Positions 23,246 through 33,764 of a stretch of 64,000 bases of DNA are shown here, one piece after another (positions within the stretch are counted from its first letter, which is position 1; the number at the start of each line of letters is the position of its first letter). Under the pieces are notes generated by a model. It did not search any database and had not been told where the DNA came from. It worked only from the letters and a program-made list of their open reading frames with translations. Source of the DNA: Oryza sativa Japonica Group. Taxonomy: Eukaryota > Streptophyta > Magnoliopsida > Poales > Poaceae. The DNA lies in contig NC_089040.1 in assembly GCF_034140825.1 (NCBI RefSeq), positions 5,770,001-5,834,000 of the forward strand, in the 5' to 3' direction. A program made the translations under genes and the position numbers.

Positions 23246-24677
23246 TTTTTTCTAACTTTTGTTTTTTAAAAAATTTTGTGTGGTGTACTGTAGTAGAAGA
23301 GAAGAAGGGGATGAGGAAGGGGGGAGAGGAGGGAGGAGTATATACTCTACTGTACGAGAGGGGCACACCCGCCCAACAGGATTTCCGCATGCTGAGGCCC
23401 TTTTTTTCATCAGGTTTTCATGAACTGTGGGCTGAAGTGAACTACTGAACCAGAGTTAACATTGTCGGATCATTAGTTCAGATCAGCATAACGCGTCAGA
23501 TCAACATGCTGTCAGCTCGAAAACGAGATGATATATGCTTGTGCTTTTTTAGGCCAAAAAAAGAGACTACCCATGTGAATGAATAGTCTCTGCTTCTTTT
23601 TCATTTTCTTTGAGGAACAGTAACCTCTAGCTTGGCCATGGCCATGGGAGGAAGCTTCTCTGCTTCTTCCTAACCCTGCCCATCCACTGCAACTATCTCC
23701 TGCACCCAATGCATTCCAGCTGCACATCTGACGAGCTGAAAGATACGCAAAAAAAGAAAGAAAAAAAACCCCAGAAGATTAACAACTATTGCCGCTGTCC
23801 ATTCGCCCCGGTTTGACGAACTAACCGAAAGAGCACAAAAATAAAATTGACATTTTTTTTGTCCTCATCACTGGATGTGTCACACCTGCATCAGCACATC
23901 ACTTCTGCGAGCTAGGCTGTTAAAACGCGTCTCGGTGTGGGCCACGGCGAGACGCAACTGGTCGGGCTCTGATTTGGGTTGTTTAAGCTTTTTTTTTTTT
24001 GCTTGCTAATGCGTGCTTTATTACGTTTCTAAGCATCTTTTCTTTTCGTCAGAAGACACTGGTTTATTGCGAAAAATCTCTGTCAAAGTGTTCACCTGGC
24101 AACATGGCAAGTGGAGATGCATGTCACATGCAATGCAAAGCGAGGGACGTCGAGAAGGTGAATATGGAACAGAGTGCCGGCCGTTTTCTGAACCCCTGGC
24201 ATGCATGCGTTCAGATTCATACATACTGAAGGTATCGGGCTAAACAACTACTCCAGTAAGTAAGTAGTAATACATTAGCCTAACTAGTTAATTGACTAAT
24301 GCTTTCTCCATTTGTTTCATAATCGAAGTCGTATGGTTAAGTACTCTCAAGCTATGACTATGAGGTGATGATTAATCAGTGTGGCAACAAACTCTGAAGT
24401 CTGAACTACTTGACATAAGTTCGTTTCATCACACAATTACCATGCCAACCAGCAAACTCTGGCTGTTACCTATTGAATTTAACTCTAAATGTTTCAAACC
24501 ATTGGTAACCAGGTACCCAACATAAAAATGGTGGGGACGTGTGGTTAGTTCTTTTAGAAGTACATTACTGACATACATCATGTGAAGCTATTTTAATCTG
24601 CTTTTGCTTTTGGGTTGCTTACGTGAATGGAGAGTATAACATGAAAAAATATATATATAGTGCAAATATAAGAACTA
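23246..24677. other. Spacer without recognised gene
   Basis: Contains a purine-rich stretch (23290-23345) and overlapping short open frames (23999-24243, both strands) with no family resemblance. I see no splice-joined gene here. Confidence 0.45.
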
Positions 24678-24895
24678 CTCCCTCCGTCCCAAAATAAGTG
24701 TAGTTTTACACTATTCACGTTGACCATTCGTCTTATTTAAAATTTTTTTATGATTAGTATTTTTATTGCTATTAGATGATAAAACATGAATAGTACTTTG
24801 TGTGTGACTAAATATTTTTAAATTTTTCAAATAAGACGACAGTTAAACGTTGGGCACGGATATTCACAGCTACACTTATTTTGGGACGGAAGGAG
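24678..24895. mobile_element. Stowaway MITE
   Basis: 218 bp. Inverted ends CTCCCTCCGTCCCAAAATAA and the matching TTATTTTGGGACGGAAGGAG are flanked by TA on each side. The interior carries the GATGATAAAACATGAATAGT phrase also seen at 26100 and 55920. Confidence 0.92.
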
Positions 24896-24962
24896 TAACA
24901 TTTTTATTCTTGAACATCCATCTTTTTATCTTATATACGAGGTTTCAAGTTTACGCTATATA

Positions 24963-25110
24963 GGCCGAGTTTAGTTCTAAATTTTTTCTTCAAACTTTTA
25001 ACTTTTTCATCACATCAAAACTTTCCTACACATATAATTTTTTAATTTTTTTCGTCACATTATTCATATTTCAACCAAACTTTCAATTTTAGCATGAACT
25101 AAACACACCC
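24963..25110 (+). mobile_element. MITE with GTTTAGTTC ends
   Basis: 148 bp. Left end GGCCGAGTTTAGTTC and right-end complement GGGTGTGTTTAGTTC. The interior phrase TTTTTCATCACATCAAAACT recurs inverted in the element at 25846, so the two are family members in opposite orientation. Confidence 0.75.
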
Positions 25111-25327
25111 ATATATTCGTTTGGGTAACTGTCGTCGGCAGGTACTGCTCGCATCACGCACCGTTGAGCTAGCAATGATGCAGCGTAGTACTGCGTACAC
25201 GGTACACCCACACACTGCTACTCCTACGTATAGTACGTAACGCGGTTTGGGAGGCCGCGGCCGCCCGCCCATATTCCGAATCCCACCCACCCACCCGGTC
25301 TCTCCCTGCAACCTCAGTGCAAGCTTA

Positions 25328-25661
25328 GGCCTTATTTAGATGGGACTAAAACTTTTAAGTCCCTATCACATCGGATGTTTGAATATTAATTATAAATATT
25401 AAACGTAGATTATTAATAAAACCCATCCATAATCTTGGACTAATTCGCGAGACGAATCTATTGAGCCTAACTAATCTATGATTAGCCTATGTGATGCTAC
25501 AGTAAACATTCTCTAATTATGAATTAATTAGGCTTAAAAAATTTGTCTCGTGAATTAGCTTTCATTTATGTAATTAGTTTTGTAAGTAGTCTATATTTAA
25601 TACTCTAAATTAGTGTCTAAAGACAGAGACTAAAGTTAAATCTCTGGATCCAAACACCACC
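25328..25661 (+). mobile_element. Tourist-like MITE
   Basis: 334 bp, starting GGCCTTATTTAGATGGG with the right-end complement GGTGGTGTTTGG. It is flanked by TTA at 25325-25327 and 25662-25664, the duplication of PIF/Harbinger-mobilised MITEs. The inner block around GTGATGCTACAGTAAACATT corresponds to ACTGTAGCACCACA in the element at 51810. Confidence 0.82.
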
Positions 25662-25845
25662 TTAGCTCCAGCTAGCTAGCTCCAGCTCCTCGTCCCCTGC
25701 CCCCTGATCTCACCAGAATCACACGGATTCGTACGGCTTTTCCGCTGCCTGCCCATCCCCCTCTCCGTGCTGACGCCCGTACACCGCCGCCGGAATCCAC
25801 GAAGCTGCCGCGGCCCTTACCACCCCATCCCATAAAAAAAGCTGA

Positions 25846-25996
25846 GGGTGTGATTATTTCACGCCAAAATTAAAAGTTTAATTTAAATTAAAACGATGTG
25901 ATGAAAAAGTTAGAAGTTTGTGTGCGTATGAAAGTTTTGATGTGATGAAAAAGTTTGAAGTTTGAAGAAAAAGTTGGTAACTAAACCAACCAGGCC
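25846..25996 (-). mobile_element. MITE with GTTTAGTTC ends, inverted copy
   Basis: 151 bp. The right-end complement GGCCTGGTTGGTTTAGTTAC and inner TTTGATGTGATGAAAAAGTT mirror the element at 24963. Flanked by TGA on both sides (25843-25845 and 25997-25999). Confidence 0.78.
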
Positions 25997-26022
25997 TGAA
26001 TTGAATGTGACACATTCCATTA

Positions 26023-26254
26023 CTACCTCTGTCCTATTTTAAACGTAGTTATGAGTTTCCATGTCCAGCTTTGATTGTCATCTTATTTGAACTTTTTATT
26101 ATTAGTATTTTTATTATTGTTAGATGATAAAACACGAATAGTAATATGCATGACTTATGTTTTTAGTTTTTTTTAAAAAAATGTTTCAAATAAAACATAC
26201 GATTAAAGTTAGATACGAAAACTCATAGATACGTTTAAAATGGGATGGAGGGAG
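26023..26254. mobile_element. Stowaway-like MITE
   Basis: 232 bp. Ends CTACCTCTGTCCTATTTTAA and TTAAAATGGGATGGAGGGAG are inverted copies with several substitutions. TA is present on the left only, so the copy looks older than the one at 24678. Confidence 0.78.
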
Positions 26255-27688
26255 TGCAACATATGGTATGTCTAGATTTATAATACTATGATATGTCACA
26301 TCTTATACAAGATTGGTTTTTTATAACCGTTTCAGGTTATAAGACTTTCTAGCGTGACAGATTCATTATAATATATATAAATGTGGGCAATGCTAAAAAT
26401 TTTTATAACCTAAATTTATTTTCGAAGGGAGGGATTAGCTAGATCGCATGTTACTCTGCCAGCTTACAGCTGCGCGCTGCTGTGTTTTTCTCTAATCTCT
26501 GGAGAAGAAGTATATGTGTGAATTCCCACTGCTGTTCATTGGCCGAACTGAACAGCACCAGCAAGCAGCCGTCTTCCCCGATTTTTATTTTTTTTTACGC
26601 ATGTCGTGATCTAACGCGCGGTCAATTCGTCGGCAGGTTGTTACAGCTGGGAGGAGCGACTAAACTAATCACATGTGTGCTACTAATTGCTAACGCGATG
26701 GCCGGTTAAGTCGCGTGATTATTCTTAACTAGTACAGTTTCAATGACCAAAGCATCTGTTCTTCAAACACAATAGTACTAATCTAATACTAGTAGCTTAG
26801 CTCTGAATTTTAAGCAAAACCTCAATGCATGGCTGCACATGACAGCGATTGACCTACACGAGCAAAGCACACGCAGCCGTTTACCAACACAAGCTCTACT
26901 GTACATAGCTGCAATGTACTAGCCATGTTGCATCATTGACAAAAGTGACATTAGTACGCCATGGCCGTCAGCATGAGCTTCATCCGTTTCCAAAGTGACA
27001 GCTTGGTGTAGTTGACACTTTGACGAACACTTCGTACCCGGCTTAAATTATTGGCCGTAAGCCAGCTGTGTGTACTACGTAATTAAGAGTCCCATTACAA
27101 TAAGCCACATTAAGGTCTAATCTAATCACCCTATTAATCTTATTATCATTATTTTTATGCTGCTGCTGCACACATCTATGCTTACTCAAACATTGATCCA
27201 TTCTAGCTAACGCACAGGACGATGCTTCCTAGTTCATTTCCTCTCTCCATTATTTGCCGATTAAAACGTAGTACGACTCAGAATGGAGATCGATCGATCG
27301 CATATTAATTATTTGTCACAGTATCTGCCTGATGTGAACATAATACTAGCAAGCACTATTCAACTGATCAACAAATTGGTAGTAATCCTCCGTCCCAAAA
27401 TATAACAACTTTTAGCTATTAGGATTTGTCTCAAAATATAATAACTTCTCCACCAACATTCTCTTTCCAACAATCCAACCAATCACAGTCCTCCACTATC
27501 CACTTTTCCCCCATACCTTTACTACTCATCCAATCACAACTCTCCAGCACTCACTTCTACCTACTTTCTTAATAATCGTGTCCGACTCTAAAACTTGTTG
27601 TAACTATACCTATAGTAATTACTAATAAACAAACACATGATGAAATCACACTACACATTAGGACAGTCTCTGACATGGTTTGTGCCCT
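26255..27688. other. Spacer upstream of the AP2/ERF gene
   Basis: No gene recognised. A Stowaway-type fragment with CCTCCGTCCCAAAATATAAC occurs near 27390-27480, its far end lost. This stretch contains the distal promoter of the ERF gene. Confidence 0.5.
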
Positions 27689-27696
27689 ATAAATAC
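27689..27696 (+). promoter_or_regulatory. TATA box of the AP2/ERF gene
   Basis: TATAAATA lies 133 bases before the ATG at 27822. A CAG-repeat leader (about 27739-27763) follows. Confidence 0.75.
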
Positions 27697-27821
27697 AGGA
27701 AGCCACATCGAAGTGTCAAACACGCCACACACACACTGAGCAGCAGCAGCAGCAGCAGCAGCATCAGACAGCGAGGCACAACGAGAGATCACTTGCGTTT
27801 CAAGCCATCAAACGTTTTGAC

Positions 27822-28511
27822 ATGGTGAAGACGGCGGCGAGCAATGGCGCGGCGGCGGCGAGGCGCGTCGGCGGCGGCGGTGATGGGAAGAGGGCGGCGT
27901 ACAAGGGGGTGAGGATGAGGAGCTGGGGGTCGTGGGTGTCGGAGATCAGGGCGCCGAGCCAGAAGACGCGGATATGGCTGGGATCCTACTCCACCGCCGA
28001 GGCGGCGGCGCGCGCCTACGACGCCGCGCTGCTCTGCCTCAAGGGCTCCGCCGCCGCCGACCTCAACTTCCCCGTCCGCCTCCCGTTCGACCTCCCCGCC
28101 GCCGCCATGTCGCCCAAGTCCATCCAGCGCGTCGCCGCCGCCGCCGCCGCCAATGCCAACGCCAACGCCAGCAGCAGCTGCAGCGCGGCCGTCTTCGCCG
28201 GCGTCGACGACAGCGGCGGCGCCAGCGCCAGCGAGGCCAGCACACCTGCCTGCAGCTCCAGCGATGGTGCCGCCTCGCCGTCGCCGGTGAGCTCCCCGGA
28301 GACGGTCATCAGCGACGTCGACGTGGACTACAGCTTGCTCGCCGACATCGAGGCGTTCTTCCAGTCTCCCAAGTGCATGGAGTACGCCATGATGGACCCG
28401 TGCAGCGCGTTCTTCGCGCCGCCGCCGCCGCCGGCGATGGCGATGGAGGAGGAGTGCGGCTGGGAGGAGGAAGGCGACATTGCGCTCTGGAGCTTCTCCT
28501 CTCTGGACTGA
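27822..28511 (+). CDS. AP2/ERF transcription factor, DREB A-5 (ERF012/013-like)
   Basis: Nuclear DNA-binding regulator of the ERF family. It is a single exon of 229 residues. One AP2 domain spans about residues 27-84: [52 protein letters not shown]. The S-W-V-S-E-I-R-A-P strand, with Val at the DREB-type position, and LLCLKGS place it near Arabidopsis ERF012/ERF013 (DREB26) rather than the CBF group. No CBF signature flanks are present. Ala, Ser and Asn runs follow the domain, then an acidic C-terminus ending in ALWSFSSLD, a probable activation segment. A TATA box and leader precede the ATG. Members of this group respond to stress or tissue cues; the target genes cannot be read here. Confidence 0.93.
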   Translation: MVKTAASNGAAAARRVGGGGDGKRAAYKGVRMRSWGSWVSEIRAPSQKTRIWLGSYSTAEAAARAYDAALLCLKGSAAADLNFPVRLPFDLPAAAMSPKSIQRVAAAAAANANANASSSCSAAVFAGVDDSGGASASEASTPACSSSDGAASPSPVSSPETVISDVDVDYSLLADIEAFFQSPKCMEYAMMDPCSAFFAPPPPPAMAMEEECGWEEEGDIALWSFSSLD

Positions 28512-29954
28512 AGTGGAGTCAAAGAGGAAGAAGCAATTGAGCAACTGACTAATCGTTATTAATCTCAAGTAATTAATCAGAAATGGCCATGCATGGTATG
28601 ATATATTATACAGTAAATTTAATTTCATATATATGATATTTTGATTCGATTTTCGATGTAGACATTTGTAATAATTGAGCTAATGAAGCATTTCTGGAGG
28701 AGCTCTCATGGAGCTACATGTTTTAAGGTAGCTTTCCATGGAGTTAACCTCCTTACAACTGCTTGTTTCATTTGTAAAAGTTACTTGAAAAGTACAATAT
28801 GGATAAACAAGTATTATGGCATCTCACTATTTGGTTATATGCAAATGGTTTCTATCTTTTTCTTTTAAAAGTAACTCGTATTTTAATTTGTTTTGTTTCT
28901 GTTTTTGGTTGAACAGCTGGGATTCAACCCCCAGGTAGTTTGTTGAACCCGGCCTGTTTGTTGTTAGCTTGGTTGTCAAGCCGCGTAATGGAAAATTTAA
29001 AATTACCTGCTTTTAAAATAAAACTCGTATATCTTCCGGTACAATTTTGTGCAAAGCTAGATTTTGAAAGAATTTGATTCGGAAACTGGATTTCTTTTTC
29101 CGAGGTACATGGTAGTTTAGATTCAATAAATTTAAAAGTAAAATTGGATTTAATATTCAACTCTTAACTTCTATATATTTTAATTAGCATTCCTATATAA
29201 GTAGATTTTGAAAGTAAAACAATTGGTTTTGATATAATTGATATATACTAGCTCTTAATTTGTGTTTCACATATATAATTATTTTTTTACAAAGATATAT
29301 CGCTCGGTTTTAATGTGGATCCACTATGATCTAACAGCATAAAGTTGGTGGATCCACTATGATCTAACAGCCATGTATTTATTTCACCTCGTTTAATTCT
29401 AAACATCCACTCATTTAACAAACAAGGCCTAAAAGGCTAGCCCACAACCAGTTCTCATCCACTCATTTAACCAGTGCAGTCCAATAGGGTATGTTGTTTG
29501 TCGTTGGATCCACATCCAATGGTTTAAAACAAAGTGATACAGCAGCTCTCTACAGTAAATATGAACAGTAATCATTCAAACGGCAATAATTATTGTTTAT
29601 ACAGCACTTTGCTACAGTGTTTGGATATTGTTTGATGCATTGATTCATCACTGTGGCAGACTTGGAATCTCTGATGTTACTGTGGACGACCTGGATCCGT
29701 CCACAACTCGCAGCCTGCGGCCTGTCCCCACCGCGGAACCAGACACGGCCCACGCGAATTCCCACGGCCCACAGCCACGGGCCTGCGAGAAAATAAGAGA
29801 CGCCGTGGGCCGGCCTTGTTGTGCCGGCCCAGCACGTTCGTCGGTTCGTGGGTATTAGGGCTAATTGGGAGGCGAGGATTTGGTGCACCTCACCGTGAGG
29901 AAATCGACAAAAACCCCCCGCAACCAAGCTGTAATCTGATTTTTGATTCCAGTA
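28512..29954. other. Spacer without recognised gene
   Basis: 3' flank of the ERF gene and AT-rich DNA. A 24-base direct repeat (GTGGATCCACTATGATCTAA plus 4 bases) occurs at 29315-29338 and 29348-29371. Open frames on opposite strands at 29550-29981 have no resemblance to known proteins. Confidence 0.5.
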
Positions 29955-30188
29955 CTCCATCCGTTTCAAAATATTTGACACTGTTGACTTTTTAGCATAT
30001 ATCTAACCGTTCATCTTATTAAAAAAAATATGAAATATGTAAAACTATATGTGTACATAAAAGTATATTTAACAATGAATCAATTTGATGTGAAAACAAT
30101 AAATAATTACTTTTTTTTAATAAGACGAATGGTCAAACACGTACTAAAAAATTTAACGGTGTCAAACATTTTGAAACGGAGTGAGGAG
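29955..30188. mobile_element. Stowaway MITE
   Basis: 234 bp. Ends CTCCATCCGTTTCAAAATAT and the inverted match ATTTTGAAACGGAGTGAGGAG, with TA at 29953-29954 and 30189-30190. The interior has the TTCATCTTATT / AATAAGACGAA pair typical of this family. Confidence 0.9.
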
Positions 30189-30321
30189 TAGACAAAAATT
30201 CAGATTCTTTTGTTTGGGCTACATCCATATCACTTCTCTGAATTTTGTTTGAGCAATCACTACTGTACACACAACACACTCATATTCAGTACAGTATAGT
30301 TATACAGTATACTTCTATAGT

Positions 30322-32454
30322 TCACCGGCCGCCTTGCAGCGAGCTGGCCGACATGGTGCCGCCGGCGGAGGATGACGTCATGGACACGACGAACGAGCCA
30401 CCGAAGAGATCGGACGAGTCGGCGCCGGAGAAGATCGCCGCCGGCGTGGCGTCCTCCTGCAGCATCTCCTCGCCGTCGAGATACCGGCACACCTGCCTCA
30501 TGCTGGGCCTCGCCTCCGGCCTCGCCTGGCTGCACATCAGCCCGAGCCACAGCACCAGCCTCGCCTCCTCCTCGTCGTAGCACCCCTCCAGCCTCGGGTC
30601 CACGGCTCGCAGCACGTCGCCGCCGCCGCCGTCGCCGTCGAGCGCGCGGTCTCGCACCCACCGCACCAGGAGCACGTCGCCGTCCGCCTCCCCCGCCGCC
30701 GCCGGCTCGATCGGGCGGCGCCCGCACGCCACCTCGAGGAGCAGCGCGCCGAAGGAGAACACGTCGGTGGCCGTCGTGGCGCGGCTGGTGAACGTGAGCT
30801 CGGGCGCCATGTAGCCCAGCGTGCCGGCCACGCGCGTCGTCGCCGGCGTCGCGCCGTGCTCGTAGAGCCTCGCGAGGCCGAAGTCGCCGAGCCGGGCGGC
30901 CCCCGTGTCGCCGGCGCCGAGGAGCACGTTGTTCGCCTTCACGTCGCGGTGCACCACCACGTGCTCCCACTCCTCGTGCAGGTAGAGCAGGCCATGGGCG
31001 ACGCCCTTGAGGATGGCGAACCGCTGCGCCCACGTCAGAAGCGGCGGCGGCGGTGGCGCTTTCACCCCCTCCGCCGCCGCCGCCGACGCCGCCGTGCCGA
31101 ACAGCCGCGCATCGAGGCTGCCGCCGGGCATGAACTCGTAGACGAGGAGCAGGTCCTGGTCGTGCTTGCACCACCCGCGCAGCTCGACCAGGTTGCGGTG
31201 GCGCATCCGCCCGAGGCTGGCGACCTCGGCGACGAACTCCCTCATCCCTTGCCGTGTCCCGTTCGAGATCCGCTTGATCGCCACCGCCTCGCCGGAGCGG
31301 CGCCGGAGCACGCCTCTGTACACCTGGCCGAAGCCGCCGGCGCCAAGGAGCTCGCTCTCCTTGAACCCCTTGGTCGCCTTGTAGAGCTCCTTGTACGGGA
31401 TCCTCTGAGGGTGCTCCAGCTCCCACTCCTCCAGCGTGTCGGCGAGCGCCGCCCTTCGCCGGAGCCAGAGCACGGCGACCATCGCCGCGGCGATCAGGGT
31501 GAGTGTTCCTGCACAGGCCACCGCGGCGAACTTGATGATGAGCAGCTTGGGCGGCGGCGAGCTCTGCCTCGGGACTTTGGGCAGCCTCCGGAGATCGATG
31601 GATTGCGCGACGCCGTTCGTCCGGAAGCTCCATGCCAAGATGTAGTGCGAGCTCGCCAGCTTCCCCGTCGCCGACGAGAACCCAACGTACATGTTCTCCT
31701 TGAAGATCGGCAGGAGGTCGAGCTTCGTGGAGATGAGCGGCCGGCGAGGCCGCTCCGTCACCGTCGCCGGCGCGACGGTGACGTTGAGGATGCTGCTGCC
31801 GCCGTCGTAGTCTATCCACGCCTGGATTTGCTGCGCGCTCTCCAGCTGCACGGGCACCTTGGTGCTCCCGTCGCCGGCGTAGTACGCCACCGGCTCCGAC
31901 ACGACCGACACGAGGCTGTTCACGTCGACGCCGACGTGGTTGCCGTTGGTGTCGTTCATCTCGAGGTCCATCACCGTGTCGAACTCGACGGCGAAGACGT
32001 GGTCGGACGCGTTCCCGTTGGTGCGGGGCCCGAGGACGCCGAGGTAGATCTCCGGGGACGCGCCGGGGAGCGTGGCGGACGGCGCCACCACGAACGCGAG
32101 GCCGTGGCCGCCGCCGCTCCCGACGGTGACGATGTCGAGGACGAACGCCGTGCTGAACGACGACACCACTCCTCCCCCGCCGCCGCCGGCGCCGTCGTCG
32201 AGAAACCGCACCGGCGCGGCGTGGAACGCGTGGCCGACGAGGCGGTTGCTGTCGTTGGTGAGCTGGAGCGCGCCGCCGTGCAGCACCTTCGCCGACCCGT
32301 CCATGGTCAGGTTCGCCGCGTGCTGGAAACCTTGGTAGATGAAGTCGACGCCGCCGTCGCCGCCGCCGTCGTCGGCCGAGGAAGAACGAGACGAGACGAC
32401 GATCACGACGAACAATCGCACGGCGAAACGCAGAACGGTATCGCGTGCGATCAT
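30322..32454 (-). CDS. L-type lectin-domain receptor-like kinase (LecRK)
   Basis: Plasma-membrane receptor kinase of a family that acts in defence and cell-wall sensing. It is one uninterrupted frame of 710 residues; LecRKs are typically intronless. The order is signal peptide (1-27), legume-lectin domain (about 36-283, with VFAVEFDTVMDLEMND and NHVGVDVNS), transmembrane segment (about 304-330), juxtamembrane QRIPYKELYKATKGF, and Ser/Thr kinase (about 366-640). The glycine loop is GAGGFGQVYRG and the ATP lysine is Lys394 in VAIKR. HRD occupies 502-504 and DFG 524-526, followed by GTLGYMAPE, so catalysis looks intact; the HRD arginine marks an RD kinase. An extra Ala/Pro-rich loop (about 454-471) lies between kinase lobes. 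The ligand is unknown. Confidence 0.95.
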   Translation of the reverse strand: MIARDTVLRFAVRLFVVIVVSSRSSSADDGGGDGGVDFIYQGFQHAANLTMDGSAKVLHGGALQLTNDSNRLVGHAFHAAPVRFLDDGAGGGGGGVVSSFSTAFVLDIVTVGSGGGHGLAFVVAPSATLPGASPEIYLGVLGPRTNGNASDHVFAVEFDTVMDLEMNDTNGNHVGVDVNSLVSVVSEPVAYYAGDGSTKVPVQLESAQQIQAWIDYDGGSSILNVTVAPATVTERPRRPLISTKLDLLPIFKENMYVGFSSATGKLASSHYILAWSFRTNGVAQSIDLRRLPKVPRQSSPPPKLLIIKFAAVACAGTLTLIAAAMVAVLWLRRRAALADTLEEWELEHPQRIPYKELYKATKGFKESELLGAGGFGQVYRGVLRRRSGEAVAIKRISNGTRQGMREFVAEVASLGRMRHRNLVELRGWCKHDQDLLLVYEFMPGGSLDARLFGTAASAAAAEGVKAPPPPPLLTWAQRFAILKGVAHGLLYLHEEWEHVVVHRDVKANNVLLGAGDTGAARLGDFGLARLYEHGATPATTRVAGTLGYMAPELTFTSRATTATDVFSFGALLLEVACGRRPIEPAAAGEADGDVLLVRWVRDRALDGDGGGGDVLRAVDPRLEGCYDEEEARLVLWLGLMCSQARPEARPSMRQVCRYLDGEEMLQEDATPAAIFSGADSSDLFGGSFVVSMTSSSAGGTMSASSLQGGR

Positions 32455-33764
32455 CCTGATCGATCAAACGCCTCCAAGAAAGCTCAAATGGCGAAGAAAT
32501 GGAAGCGAGATCGAACGAACTGAAAGTGAGCTAAGCTGCTATGTTTGATTTGTCGGACTAGTTCGGTAGTGGTTAAAACTGTCCATCGATTGACTCGAGA
32601 GTTGACCTAATCTTTTATTAGTGGAGACCGGATAGGAGGCCCCACCTGTCATTGAGCATAACGCATTGACTGACTCCATGGTCTCTCCCTCTCAGGTCTC
32701 CACTAATCATCATTTCATTATAATTGGCAGACCAAGCGCTATCGTGTGCACCGAAGGTAAACAGCCTGGTCGATCAGTCAGTCAATGTGGGAATTCGATT
32801 TTGACAGGAGTGAAATCAAAGGATACAAAATGATGATATAATTAATCGTGACTTTGGCTAAAATTTACCCGATCTTTTCGTCAAAAAGGAAGAATCCGAA
32901 CCGATTCCACCGGCATCGTTCGTCAAGTGCCGGTTTGGTGAGTGCATGAACTCCAGTAATTATTGGTGGGTGCAAAACCCAGAATGTCAAAGTCGTTGTC
33001 CGCTTTAATAAGTGTGGGCCTTAAGAGCAGGTACAATAGCAGGCTATAAGTCAGCTATAAACATATTTTAAAGAGATAAAGAGACAGAAAAGCAGCGGGC
33101 TACAGATATGATAGGTGGGACCAGGTATTAATAGTATAGTAAGCAATGATTGTATGAATTAGCTATAATTTTCTTGCAAGTTCGTAGATAGAGATGGATA
33201 ATTAAAGAACCGTGTAAATGACGCTGTGTTGAGACGAAATTGTCGAAACACTGAATATATAGCTGGACACGTATACGTACAGTACCATATAAAATACTAG
33301 GTACTCCGTGTAGTCGTGTCAATCCACCAACGGTATAGTCGTATAGAAAGAGATGAAATATCCGGATTGATTTTACCATGAACAGATACAGAAACTATTC
33401 TAAATTATCGGGGCATCCCCTCATTATATATATTTCATCTAAATGGTTATAATTTTTTTAAAAAAATCAATAAGATATATTAATATGTGATAAATAACTT
33501 TACAAACATGCAAAGTCAAATTTAATTTCTACATGTTGCAACGAAAAAAATAAATTTAACTGTGAATATATGTTAACTAGCCGTAGTTTAATTTTTTTCC
33601 AAACTTAAAATAGAAATTAATTTTTAATTTGCATGTTTATGAAGTGATATATTGTATATTAATCTATCTAATTAAATTATGTATATGACATGTAAACAAC
33701 CCGATGTCCCATGAGAGTTTAGAATCCACTTCCAAACACAGTACTAAAAGTTCTCTATGTATTA
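32455..33764. other. Promoter side of the LecRK gene plus MITE remnants
   Basis: No gene recognised. A 13-base inverted repeat (ATTAGTGGAGACC at 32617-32629, its complement at 32695-32707) encloses 65 bases. AT-rich DNA continues to the RING gene's 3' end. Confidence 0.5.
33025..33165 (+). mobile_element. Truncated Tourist-like MITE
   Basis: Begins GAGCAGGTACAATAGCAGGC and matches, in reverse orientation, much of the complete element at 42273-42504, including AAAGCAGCGGGCTACAGAT and GGTGGGACCA. The far end is lost. Confidence 0.72.

Noticed and set aside
28016-28628. Long Arg- or Ala-rich frames opposite and alongside the ERF gene
   Set aside because: Shadows of the AP2/ERF coding sequence; only the 27822 frame has the AP2 domain.
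30856-32523. 555-codon plus-strand frame over the LecRK gene
   Set aside because: Antisense shadow of a GC-rich kinase gene; only the minus-strand 710-residue frame has lectin and kinase motifs.
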